From contig JACKDX010000001.1 in NCBI GenBank assembly GCA_020633325.1, positions 806,001-870,000 of the forward strand: DNA of 64,000 nt, given 5' to 3'. The position numbers were made by a program, and so were the translations under genes. The notes under the pieces were generated by a model. That model made no database searches. It saw only the letters and a program-made list of their open reading frames with translations, and was not told the DNA's origin. This DNA comes from Myxococcales bacterium (GTDB lineage Bacteria; Myxococcota_A; Polyangia; Polyangiales; GCA-016699535). Shown here piece by piece: positions 16,866-24,326 of this stretch; position 1 is the first letter of the stretch; the number at the start of each line of letters is the position of its first letter.

Positions 16866-17525
16866 ATGAAACGGCAAGCATTCTGGAATTTAGCGGGCCT
16901 TCTGGTCATGGGCGCCTTGTCCATAACAGCGTGTGGGCCTGACTATCCTGCCTGCGATGACGATGACGATTGCAAAAACAAAGAGTTTTGCGTCAATAAT
17001 CGCTGCCAACTCTGCAGAGATGACAAAGATTGCGGACCGGGCAAACAGTGCGCGCAGGGACGTTGCGAACCCATTCCGGGATTTTGTCGTAGCAAGAATG
17101 ACTGCGGCGCTGGGGAGAACTGCATCGGCAACCGCTGCCAAGGCAGTGATGATCTCGATGGCGCGGGCAAAGGAACTGCCAACGACAGCACTTTGGGAGG
17201 CTGCACGATAGATCCGGTGTATTTCGAGTTTGATTCAAGCACGCTTGCGCCAGCGAGCCGCGTGCAAATCGAGAACAACGTCGAATGCGCACGGAAGAAG
17301 AACATCACGGGGCTGCATCTCACGGGCCACACCGATCCGCGCGGAACCGAGGAGTACAACTTGGCATTGGGCGATCGACGCGCGCAAAGCGTGCGCAGCG
17401 TGGTCACGTCTTTGGGAATGGCTACTGCGAAGGTCACGGCCTCTTCTGTGGGTGAAGAGATGGCACAAGGAACCGACGAGAGCGGGTGGTCTAAGGACCG
17501 GCGTGTGGAGTTCCAAGCAAGGTAG
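16866..17525 (+). CDS. Pal-like OmpA-domain lipoprotein with Cys-rich N-terminal region
   Basis: The ATG at 16866 follows a GGGGAAGG ribosome site. The 219-residue product has a signal with lipobox 'SITAC', then about 90 residues of Cys-rich repeats ('CKNKEFCVNNRC', 'CGPGKQCAQGRC', 'CGAGENCIGNRC'), then an OmpA/Pal domain. That domain contains 'VYFEFDSSTL', 'LTGHTDPRGTEEYNLALGDRRAQSV' and 'WSKDRRVEF', the residues that bind peptidoglycan. It should anchor the outer membrane to the cell wall. The next gene encodes a CpoB/YbgF-like coiled-coil TPR protein, as in Tol-Pal clusters, although no tolA, tolB, tolQ or tolR is present. The Cys-rich insert is not part of canonical Pal. Confidence 0.88.
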   Translation: MKRQAFWNLAGLLVMGALSITACGPDYPACDDDDDCKNKEFCVNNRCQLCRDDKDCGPGKQCAQGRCEPIPGFCRSKNDCGAGENCIGNRCQGSDDLDGAGKGTANDSTLGGCTIDPVYFEFDSSTLAPASRVQIENNVECARKKNITGLHLTGHTDPRGTEEYNLALGDRRAQSVRSVVTSLGMATAKVTASSVGEEMAQGTDESGWSKDRRVEFQAR

Positions 17526-17532
17526 GCCTCTC

Positions 17533-18366
17533 ATGCGCGGACACACGTTGGGCTACGGCTGTTATTGGGCTGTGGCTTTTCTCTGGGGGTTAGGCAGCAG
17601 TGGATGCCTCTGGACGTCCAGAGGGGAGGGTGCTTCGTTAAAGAAGCGCGTGTCGGCGCTCGAGGGTGACCTTACCCAAGAGCGCAATAAGCTCGCCGAG
17701 CAGCTTGTGGATGCGCAGGATAAAATAACGCGGCTTGAGGAGCTGCTCGACCGGGCGACCCGCGTGCTTGCGCAAAACAACACCGACATGGAGCTGCGGG
17801 TGCAACAACTCGAAGAGCAGGCTGATACCACGCGCGGTGGCCTTTCAGAGGCGCAGAACCACATCGATGCGCTCCAGAAGACAAGTGACGAGCATCAGAA
17901 ACTGTTGAGCAAGCTGGCGGAAAACTCGTCTATAGAGCCGTCGATCGATGCATCAGAAATACCGGCCCGTAAAGAGGCGCATTTTGATGCCGCCCGGGCG
18001 GCATATGGGGCCGGTGAGTACAACCAGGCTCGATCCTTGGATCGTGAGTACGTCCGTAGATACCCCAAAGACGGCCGCGCCGATGATGCGCAATACTGGA
18101 TCGGGGCGGGGTATTTGGAACAAAAGAAGCCGGCAACCGCGCTGGGCGAGTGGCGCAAGGTCATTGCGACATATCCTAAGAGCGACATGCTGGACAAAAC
18201 CTTGTTTAATATGGCCGAAGCTTTTTGGCAGCTGCAGGCATGCACCGACGCCAAGGGCGCCTTAAAGGCACTCATCGATGGTCACAAGCAGTCCCCCCTC
18301 AGAAAGAGCGCTCAGCAGAAGCTCAAGAAAATCAAACAGGCCCAGAGCGGCTACTGCACATCATAG
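17533..18366 (+). CDS. CpoB/YbgF-like coiled-coil and TPR protein
   Basis: Start ATG 17533 lies seven bases after the pal-like stop; an earlier in-frame start at 17230 would overlap that gene. The 277-residue product has an export signal ending near 'LGSSGCLW', with a possible lipid-attachment Cys. A coiled coil follows at about residues 35-125 ('RVSALEGDLTQERNKLAEQL' and similar heptads), and then two to three TPR-like repeats (about residues 150-265, 'FDAARAAYGAGEYNQARSLDREYVRRYP'). This is the CpoB layout. CpoB coordinates outer-membrane constriction and cell-wall synthesis at division with Tol-Pal. The gene is followed by the PEGA-protein gene after two bases. Confidence 0.85.
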   Translation: MRGHTLGYGCYWAVAFLWGLGSSGCLWTSRGEGASLKKRVSALEGDLTQERNKLAEQLVDAQDKITRLEELLDRATRVLAQNNTDMELRVQQLEEQADTTRGGLSEAQNHIDALQKTSDEHQKLLSKLAENSSIEPSIDASEIPARKEAHFDAARAAYGAGEYNQARSLDREYVRRYPKDGRADDAQYWIGAGYLEQKKPATALGEWRKVIATYPKSDMLDKTLFNMAEAFWQLQACTDAKGALKALIDGHKQSPLRKSAQQKLKKIKQAQSGYCTS

Positions 18367-18368
18367 AG

Positions 18369-20276
18369 ATGCGTTTCCTTGCATCTTTTCCGTTCGCATG
18401 CCGAGCGCGTTTCTTGTGGTGGACGGGTTTGTGCATAGGGCTCTGTGCAAGCGAGGGCATGACTTTGGTCGGCGCCGCCGAGGATCTGCCTTCTTATGTC
18501 GGGTCGATTGAAACCACCCCTTCGGGAGCCTCGGTGCGACTGGATGCGCCGACGGCAGCTCCGCTAGGGCAAACGCCTCTCAAGGACATCAAACTTAGGT
18601 GGGGCAGTCATGTGCTTTACATCAGCCTGGCGGGGTATGAGGAACGGCGGATGTACATCGAGGTCAACAGGGATGGCCAGGTGTTTCTGGCGGAGCTCGC
18701 CGAGCTCGCGATCCTTGAGGTGTCGCCCAATGGGAGTGATGCATCCGATGTGCACGTGTTTGTGGATGGAGAGCGTGTGGGAACGCTGCCCTTTCGCAGC
18801 CACGTAAGCCCCGGCCGCCACATGGTTCAGATCAAGAGCGGCGAGCGCCTGCTGATGAGCGAGTGGATTAATGTCGGGCCAGGGCAGGTGGAATCGTTGA
18901 CCTTCAAGGGCGCGCCTGAGGCGCCAAAAACCGGCTCGCTTCTCGTGAGTACCGATATACCAGGCGCAGAGATTAGCGTCGATGGAAAGGTCATGGGCCA
19001 GACCCCGCTTGTGATTGAGGCCGTTCCCGAAGGTCAGCACATCGTAGAGATCAGAGCACGAGGCAAAGAGCCCTACCGTAAGGAGGTGTTGATTTCATCC
19101 AATGAACGTGTCTCCGTCAATCCTGCCCTCGATGCTCCTGGCGAGCCCAAAGATGGTGTGCTGATCGTGAACGCCAGCGTTGGGGGCGCTATCGTGTTTG
19201 TCGACAAGCGGCGTCGGGGCGCAGCTCCCATTGTTCTACATAACTTACGCGCGGGATCCCATGAGATCATGGTTCAATCTCCAGGCCACGACACCTGGCA
19301 AACAAGCTGCCATGCGAGCGCGCGCGCACCCTGTGAGGTATATGCCGAGCTTAAGCCAACGGGTGCAGCGGTACGCGTGGAGGCCAACGTTGCCTACGCA
19401 CGTCTATTCGTCGATGGAAGGGAGCTCGGGACGGTCCCTTTTGACGGGTATATCAACCAGGGGCTTCACAAGTTGGAGGTGCGCGCGGAGGGATATGAGT
19501 CGTTTTCTAAGACGGCGCGATTCGAGCCTTCATCAGATCCGCAGTTAATTCTCGCCATCCTGAGACCCCTAGGCTCTACCCAAGACGACCGCCGTCGGTC
19601 GCAAAACACGCGGCGCGCTCAGCGCAAACGATATGGCGCGGCTCCGCACTCCGCTATTCCGTTGCCCGTAGACCAGGCGTACGTGGATCTGTCGACGGGA
19701 TGGCCGTACTTGGCTCAGCTTGGCATTGGCGTAGGTGTCCTGGGATTTCTAGATCTCGCAGTGGTCATCCGAACCTTTGGTCGGCTGAGCGAACTCGAAG
19801 GCGGGGTGAAACTGGGGAAAATGCTGACGGAGACTTGGGCTATCGCCCTACAGCTCAAAGGGGGTGGTGGGGCGGGGCCCAGCGAAACAGTTCCCGATCC
19901 CGCCACCGGAAAGAGCGGCAGCCATCAGGTCAACACGTGGTTTGTCTCTGCGGAGGCCATCACGTCTTTGAATTTGGGGGACATGGGCGCAGGGAGCGTC
20001 TGGTTGGCTATAGACCGATATTCGGACCGATATGATTTTAGCAGATCTGATCGGCACATGTTGCTGACTCCCGATCCCGGGCGGCAAAATCAGGTGCGGT
20101 TTCGCACGGGCGGTGCACTCGAGTGGGCCTTCGATCTGCACTGGAACATGTGGGGTCTACTAGAGGGCGTTGTTTGGTCGTCCGATGCAAACCGCCGCGT
20201 GCTTGGAGATCTGTACGGACTCGGCGTAGCGGATACAGAACTGTATTTCCGTCTCGGAACCACGTATAAGTTCTAG
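18369..20276 (+). CDS. envelope protein with five PEGA repeats and a C-terminal beta-rich domain
   Basis: ATG 18369 starts two bases after the previous stop; the product has 635 residues with a clear signal peptide (basic start, hydrophobic core, 'VGAAED' cleavage region). Five PEGA-type beta repeats of about 70-90 residues follow, each with a 'V.V.G..AEISVDGK.MGQTPL' pattern; the clearest begin near residues 40, 115, 190, 265 and 340. After a basic linker, the last 190 residues alternate as in outer-membrane beta strands and the chain ends in Phe ('RLGTTYKF'), a common barrel terminus. I infer a surface-exposed or outer-membrane protein acting with the Pal/CpoB pair encoded upstream. Confidence 0.82.
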   Translation: MRFLASFPFACRARFLWWTGLCIGLCASEGMTLVGAAEDLPSYVGSIETTPSGASVRLDAPTAAPLGQTPLKDIKLRWGSHVLYISLAGYEERRMYIEVNRDGQVFLAELAELAILEVSPNGSDASDVHVFVDGERVGTLPFRSHVSPGRHMVQIKSGERLLMSEWINVGPGQVESLTFKGAPEAPKTGSLLVSTDIPGAEISVDGKVMGQTPLVIEAVPEGQHIVEIRARGKEPYRKEVLISSNERVSVNPALDAPGEPKDGVLIVNASVGGAIVFVDKRRRGAAPIVLHNLRAGSHEIMVQSPGHDTWQTSCHASARAPCEVYAELKPTGAAVRVEANVAYARLFVDGRELGTVPFDGYINQGLHKLEVRAEGYESFSKTARFEPSSDPQLILAILRPLGSTQDDRRRSQNTRRAQRKRYGAAPHSAIPLPVDQAYVDLSTGWPYLAQLGIGVGVLGFLDLAVVIRTFGRLSELEGGVKLGKMLTETWAIALQLKGGGGAGPSETVPDPATGKSGSHQVNTWFVSAEAITSLNLGDMGAGSVWLAIDRYSDRYDFSRSDRHMLLTPDPGRQNQVRFRTGGALEWAFDLHWNMWGLLEGVVWSSDANRRVLGDLYGLGVADTELYFRLGTTYKF

Positions 20277-20284
20277 TATCGTTT

Positions 20285-20941
20285 ATGATTGAAGGAAGCT
20301 TTATTGTCCTAGAAGGCGTCGATGGGGCCGGCACCACGACGCACGTGCGGTTGCTTGCCAAGGAGTTCCGCGCAAGAGGCTTGCCTGTTTTTCGAACAGG
20401 CGAGCCAAGCCGTGGGCCGGTGGGCGGATTATTGCGTCAGATCTTAACCGGGCGTGTGGTGGTACACGGTCTCCAAGGGGCACGGCCGCCGTCATGGGGA
20501 ACGATGGCGCTTTTATTTGCCGCCGATCGTATGGACCATCTGGAGGCGGAAATCATCCCCAATCTCATGGATGGCGTGAATGTGGTCTCCGACCGTTATG
20601 ATCACTCTTCGGTTGCATACCAGTCGTTATCAGCCGGTTCGAAACCCGCCATTATCGACTGGGTTAGAGAGCTCAACGCCCGTGCCAAACGTCCCGATCT
20701 CACCATTGTGCTCGATGTGCCAGCGGAAGTGGCCCAAGCGCGGCGTCGCAGTCGCATGATGGCCCAGGAAATGTACGAGGATGATGCGTTACAGCGTGAG
20801 CTTGTGGAGTTTTACGCGAATATTGATGAGTACTTTCCCAAAGACACCATTTGTCACGTCAACGCGAATCGGCCCATTTCCGAAGTGGCAGCAGAGATCT
20901 ACGAACGTGTGAGAATATTCCGCGGAGACACAGTTGCATGA
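20285..20941 (+). CDS. tmk: thymidylate kinase (dTMP kinase) with altered P-loop
   Basis: The 218-residue protein has the dTMP kinase order of motifs: P-loop region 'EGVDGAGTTT' (residues 10-19), 'TGEPSRGPVGGLLRQIL' (dTMP-binding region), 'DRMDHLEAEI', 'VVSDRYDHSSVAYQ' with the DR-Y motif, and 'DLTIVLDVPAEVAQARRR'. It phosphorylates dTMP to dTDP for DNA synthesis. The P-loop Lys that contacts the phosphates is replaced by Thr at residue 17. I recall similar 'GAGTTT' P-loops in other dTMP kinases from this part of the tree, so activity is likely retained, but this is from memory. The gene lies in the pal operon and overlaps the next one by four bases. Confidence 0.88.
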   Translation: MIEGSFIVLEGVDGAGTTTHVRLLAKEFRARGLPVFRTGEPSRGPVGGLLRQILTGRVVVHGLQGARPPSWGTMALLFAADRMDHLEAEIIPNLMDGVNVVSDRYDHSSVAYQSLSAGSKPAIIDWVRELNARAKRPDLTIVLDVPAEVAQARRRSRMMAQEMYEDDALQRELVEFYANIDEYFPKDTICHVNANRPISEVAAEIYERVRIFRGDTVA

Positions 20942-21396
20942 TCCGTGTTACCATCACGATGGCAATAATGTGCTGGCTTCCGGGCTGTGGCGGCGCAAGC
21001 CCAAGCCCGCCGCCGGGGCCTCCCGCTGAAAACGCGCGTGTGTCGGCTCGAAGGGCCCAAGAAGTGGCGACCATCGGCTGTATCTCCCGCCCCTTGCTGA
21101 TTGCGGTGCTGGACAAGGGGCTAGGACATTTTCTCCGTGGCGTACGGACCGAACCCGAGATGACCCAAGGAAGATTCCGCGGTTTCCGAATCGTGGAGTT
21201 GTATCCACGCGATCCCATGTTTCAGCACAAGAGTCCGCGAGCAGGGGACATCGTCACTACCGTCAACGGTCAACCCATTGCTCGGCCCGAACAGGCGGTT
21301 AAGGTGTGGGAAAGCCTGCGGGTGGCCAGTGAGCTGCGCATTGCTTTTGTACGCGATGGGAACGAGGACGAGGCCCGATATCGCATTGTCGATTAG
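20938..21396 (+). CDS. lipoprotein with a PDZ-like domain
   Basis: ATG 20938 overlaps the tmk stop (ATGA). The 152-residue product starts with a short hydrophobic segment and the lipobox-like 'WLPGCGG', followed by a Pro-rich linker. The rest contains 'FRGFRIVELYPRDPM' and 'PRAGDIVTTVNGQPIARPEQA', the carboxylate-binding and 'GD.I..VNG' parts of a PDZ domain such as that of type II secretion GspC. No protease domain or other secretion gene is nearby. I infer a small outer-membrane-anchored scaffold protein. Its stop codon abuts the stop of the convergent SctQ-like gene with no base in between. Confidence 0.75.
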   Translation: MIRVTITMAIMCWLPGCGGASPSPPPGPPAENARVSARRAQEVATIGCISRPLLIAVLDKGLGHFLRGVRTEPEMTQGRFRGFRIVELYPRDPMFQHKSPRAGDIVTTVNGQPIARPEQAVKVWESLRVASELRIAFVRDGNEDEARYRIVD

Positions 21397-22629
21397 CTAG
21401 GGGCTGGGCGGCAGCGTGAGAATTCGCACGCCAAGCTCGCCATCCACATCAAGTAATTCGCCTGTAGCTATGGACTGCTCGCCCGCCCGCAAAGTGACAT
21501 GCGATCCGATAGATAATCCCGTCTGCACGACTTGTCCGGGCAGCAGATTCGAGACCTCGTGCGCTGTGAGCTGAAACCTTCCGAGCTCGATGCGCAGCAC
21601 GAGCTGTGTTTCGCCGAGCTTTTCCAGCGATAGTGGTGTCTTTGAGTCCGGGACTGTCCCCTGTGGCACGGTGCTATCCTCCGGGGCTGAGTTGATCGTG
21701 ATACTCCCGTCGCCCTTGGACAGGACACGCCAAGTGTAGCGTGGATTTCCGGGTAAATGAAGCGAAAGCTCGGGGAACCCTGGCGATTGAGCCTCCGGCG
21801 AGCCCTCAAACGGGTGTCCTAAGAGAACAATATCGCCACCTTCGAGCGATAGGACCTCATGGCCGGCAAGACACAAGGGCGGAAGCTCCAGCGTGAGTTC
21901 AAGCGGCAAATGCTCCGACATCGGACGTGACGGGCGAGATTGACGGCCAAAACAAAATAGCGCCACGGATGATGGCATGCAGAGACGCATGTATCCTTGG
22001 TCGTCCCCCACGTGTACGAGGACGGGCCACACAATCCACCGGTCGTCCTTCGACAACGACAGCACCGAGTCGCAATGCTGTGTGATTTTCGTAAGTCGCC
22101 ACGCGCCAACCTTTCCTGCTGTGAGGAAATGTGCCACCGCGTAACCGAATACGCCTTGTTCGGCCTCGGAGAAAGGAATCAGGGGCTCTGGGATGTCCTG
22201 GCCTGCCTCGCCCCCCATCACACGATCGACGAGGCATGCGGCCAGCCGCTTCTCGCATTGCACCGCAATTTTCAGCTCGGCATTGGGCAGCAGGCACAAT
22301 AGAGCTGCTGCGGCATCGGGAGGAAAGCGGTCGGACAATGCATCCCTGGATGTCAACTGTGCGGGTTCGATGCGAGCGGTGACGGGGCAGCCAAGCAGGC
22401 CGACGGTGAGTTCATCCCATTGTATGGACTGCCAGGACGCATGCAGCTGCGCGGTGGCACGGCTTACCAGCTCTGCATCGGAAATAGCCATCGCGGGAAG
22501 CATCGGGCCCCACCGATGTGGTTTCTGCATGCGGCGGTGATACCGCGACGTGTCCAATGCGTCGATAGGAAAAAACAGGGGCTCCCCAAGATCAAGGACC
22601 ATGACCAATAGCTTGTGAAATGCTAGCAT
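21397..22629 (-). CDS. orphan SctQ/FliM-FliN-like (SpoA domain) protein
   Basis: The product (410 residues from ATG 22629; GTG/ATG upstream starts would run into the kinase gene) has an N-terminal 'FPIDALDTSRYHRR' like the start of SctQ proteins and a C-terminal SpoA domain (about residues 335-408). That domain contains 'LVLRIELGRFQLTAHEVSNLLPGQVV' and 'VTLRAGEQSIATGELLDVDGELGVRI', as in FliN/SctQ. SctQ builds the cytoplasmic sorting platform of type III secretion. No other secretion or flagellar gene is present in the window. Its first codons are only nine bases from the divergent kinase gene. It may be a remnant, a part of a system encoded elsewhere, or a repurposed ring protein. Confidence 0.75.
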   Translation of the reverse strand: MLAFHKLLVMVLDLGEPLFFPIDALDTSRYHRRMQKPHRWGPMLPAMAISDAELVSRATAQLHASWQSIQWDELTVGLLGCPVTARIEPAQLTSRDALSDRFPPDAAAALLCLLPNAELKIAVQCEKRLAACLVDRVMGGEAGQDIPEPLIPFSEAEQGVFGYAVAHFLTAGKVGAWRLTKITQHCDSVLSLSKDDRWIVWPVLVHVGDDQGYMRLCMPSSVALFCFGRQSRPSRPMSEHLPLELTLELPPLCLAGHEVLSLEGGDIVLLGHPFEGSPEAQSPGFPELSLHLPGNPRYTWRVLSKGDGSITINSAPEDSTVPQGTVPDSKTPLSLEKLGETQLVLRIELGRFQLTAHEVSNLLPGQVVQTGLSIGSHVTLRAGEQSIATGELLDVDGELGVRILTLPPSP

Positions 22630-22638
22630 CTGCACAAG

Positions 22639-23661
22639 GTGGCGGTCGATCCATACATTGGCCACGTGATCAATGGTCAGTATCGTATTGTAGGACGCAT
22701 TGGCACGGGAGGAATGGGCGCTGTCTATAAGGCGGAACAGCCGTCGATGCAGCGTTTTGTAGCGATAAAAATTTTACACAAACGCTATGTCTCTCGCCCC
22801 GATCTGATGTCGCGGTTCCGCAGAGAAGCGCGTGCCATGAGTCATCTGTCCCATCCGAATATCGCGCGCGTGTACATGTATGGGGAACTTGAAGACGGTT
22901 CCGCATATATCGTGATGGAATTCCTTGAGGGGAGCAATGTCGCGCGGGCTGTCCAACGCGAAGGACCAATGGATCCCAAGCGAGCCATTCACATAATGGT
23001 GCAGGTATGCGATGCGCTTGGGGAAGCGCATCAGGCCGGCATGGTGCATCGTGATTTAAAGCCCGAAAACATTTTTCTTTGTAATGATGAGGCTCGCTCA
23101 GACTATCCCAAAGTGCTAGATTTCGGCCTTGCGAAGGTCACCGAGCGTGAACTGCAACCGGGGTCGGTTTTTCTGACCCGAGAAGGCGCAATTTTCGGGA
23201 CGCCAGAGTTTATGAGTCCTGAACAAGCTCAGGGGAAAGTACTCGACGCGCGATCTGACATTTACTCACTCAGCATTATTCTCTATGAGATGCTTACCGG
23301 TGAGTTGCCGTTTTATGCGGGACAACCTGTGGAGTACATGCAACGGCATGTCTACGATCCGCCCATTCCGCTTCAAAAACGTGCGCCGGGTCGGCTGTTT
23401 CCCAAGGGACTTCACGAAGCCTTGGCGCAAGCCATGCAAAAAGATCCCCAGAATCGATTCCAATCGGCTCGCGAGTTTGCCGACGTGCTTAGCGCGTGTA
23501 TAGGGGAATCCAAAGGTTCAGCACAGCAACTTGGCGCCGCCAAAGGCGGGGGCATTACAACTGCTCGGCCATGGACCTCGCGCACACGGTCATGGATCAT
23601 AGTGGCGCTTGCGACAGCCGGGATTCTTGGCTTGGTGATCTGGGCGATCAGCCGGCTTTGA
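22639..23661 (+). CDS. membrane-anchored Ser/Thr protein kinase
   Basis: A 340-residue Hanks-type kinase starting at GTG. The glycine loop 'GTGGMGAVY' (residues 22-30), Lys44 in 'VAIKIL', 'HRDLKPEN' with Asp139, 'DFGLAK' with Asp161 and 'GTPEFMSPEQ' in the activation segment are all intact. It is therefore probably active. The catalytic domain ends near residue 285 and a short linker leads to one membrane helix (about residues 316-337) with almost no external part ('WAISRL'), so no sensor domain outside. The divergent neighbour encodes the SctQ-like protein. Confidence 0.93.
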   Translation: MAVDPYIGHVINGQYRIVGRIGTGGMGAVYKAEQPSMQRFVAIKILHKRYVSRPDLMSRFRREARAMSHLSHPNIARVYMYGELEDGSAYIVMEFLEGSNVARAVQREGPMDPKRAIHIMVQVCDALGEAHQAGMVHRDLKPENIFLCNDEARSDYPKVLDFGLAKVTERELQPGSVFLTREGAIFGTPEFMSPEQAQGKVLDARSDIYSLSIILYEMLTGELPFYAGQPVEYMQRHVYDPPIPLQKRAPGRLFPKGLHEALAQAMQKDPQNRFQSAREFADVLSACIGESKGSAQQLGAAKGGGITTARPWTSRTRSWIIVALATAGILGLVIWAISRL

Positions 23662-23781
23662 CCTCCGGGTGCCCCAGTGAGGTACCAGCAGGCCCCATCT
23701 TGGCGACCTATCGAAGGTGAGGGAGAACAAAAATCGTAATAAAACCACACCTTGATTTCAACGCTGCTCAATGGTTGCTGT

Positions 23782-23797
23782 AGGCACGCAATTTGCA
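23782..23797 (+). promoter_or_regulatory. sigma-54 (-24/-12) promoter candidate P3
   Basis: AGGCACGCAATTTGCA shares the 14-base core GGCACGCAATTTGC with the element at 12120-12133. GG is at 23783-23784 and GC at 23795-23796. Transcription would start near 23808, giving an 18-base leader before the ATG at 23826. Confidence 0.7.
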
Positions 23798-23825
23798 TTG
23801 CACCGACACATGGAGACCATGTCGT

Positions 23826-24326
23826 ATGAATCATAATCATCATAGTCCGTCGGTGTCGGTACAAGTCAGATCCTGGACCACACTGAAGTGGATGCTGCCA
23901 CTGGCGAGCTTGGCGGGCTGCGGCACGTTTGCTTCTCAAGATACCGACGGCGAAAACGCAGCCCAGCAGCAAAGCGCCATTTTGTACTGCTCAGATAGCT
24001 TTGATTGCAGCCAGACTGGCAGCGTGTGTGCGGTCGAGTCATCGGGTGAGCTTGGCACATGCGTGAGTGCGACGGCCAATCAAAGCCTGCCCCACGGGGT
24101 TGTGGCACGCAACCAATCGTGCGGCGCGTACAACCATGCACCGGGGATTTTCGATGCGCTTGAGCCTGTCGCTGCGACCGACGCACCGCCTGTCACCGAT
24201 AAAGATCGCGAGGCATTTTTGCGAGCCGCGACCGATGTGCAAAATCCTGACAGTGTGCTGGGTGCAGCGATTGGGGAGAGCGAAGCCTTTCATCGAGGAA
24301 GTGGAGTGGCTAGTAGGCTCGCATAA
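23826..24326 (+). CDS. N-terminal part of a large lipoprotein gene broken by a frameshift
   Basis: ATG 23826 opens a 166-codon frame. It has a His-rich start, a hydrophobic segment with lipobox 'LAGCG', then a Cys-containing section ('CSDSFDCSQTGSVC') and an acidic helix ('TDKDREAFLRAATDVQN'). After 'GESEAF' near 24290 the frame degenerates into 'HRGSGVASRLA' and stops, while the +1 frame continues in the same style ('IEEVEWLVGSHKEFF') for another 670 codons. The two therefore look like one gene with a one-base shift. Whether that is a true mutation, a sequencing error or programmed slippage cannot be decided here. Expression appears to depend on the sigma-54-like element upstream. Confidence 0.75.
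   Translation: MNHNHHSPSVSVQVRSWTTLKWMLPLASLAGCGTFASQDTDGENAAQQQSAILYCSDSFDCSQTGSVCAVESSGELGTCVSATANQSLPHGVVARNQSCGAYNHAPGIFDALEPVAATDAPPVTDKDREAFLRAATDVQNPDSVLGAAIGESEAFHRGSGVASRLA

Noticed and set aside
24067..24291. Upstream half of the long frame that ends at 26304
   Set aside because: The sequence before 24292 in this frame is Arg/Pro-rich noise and is the shadow of the true N-terminal frame from 23826.
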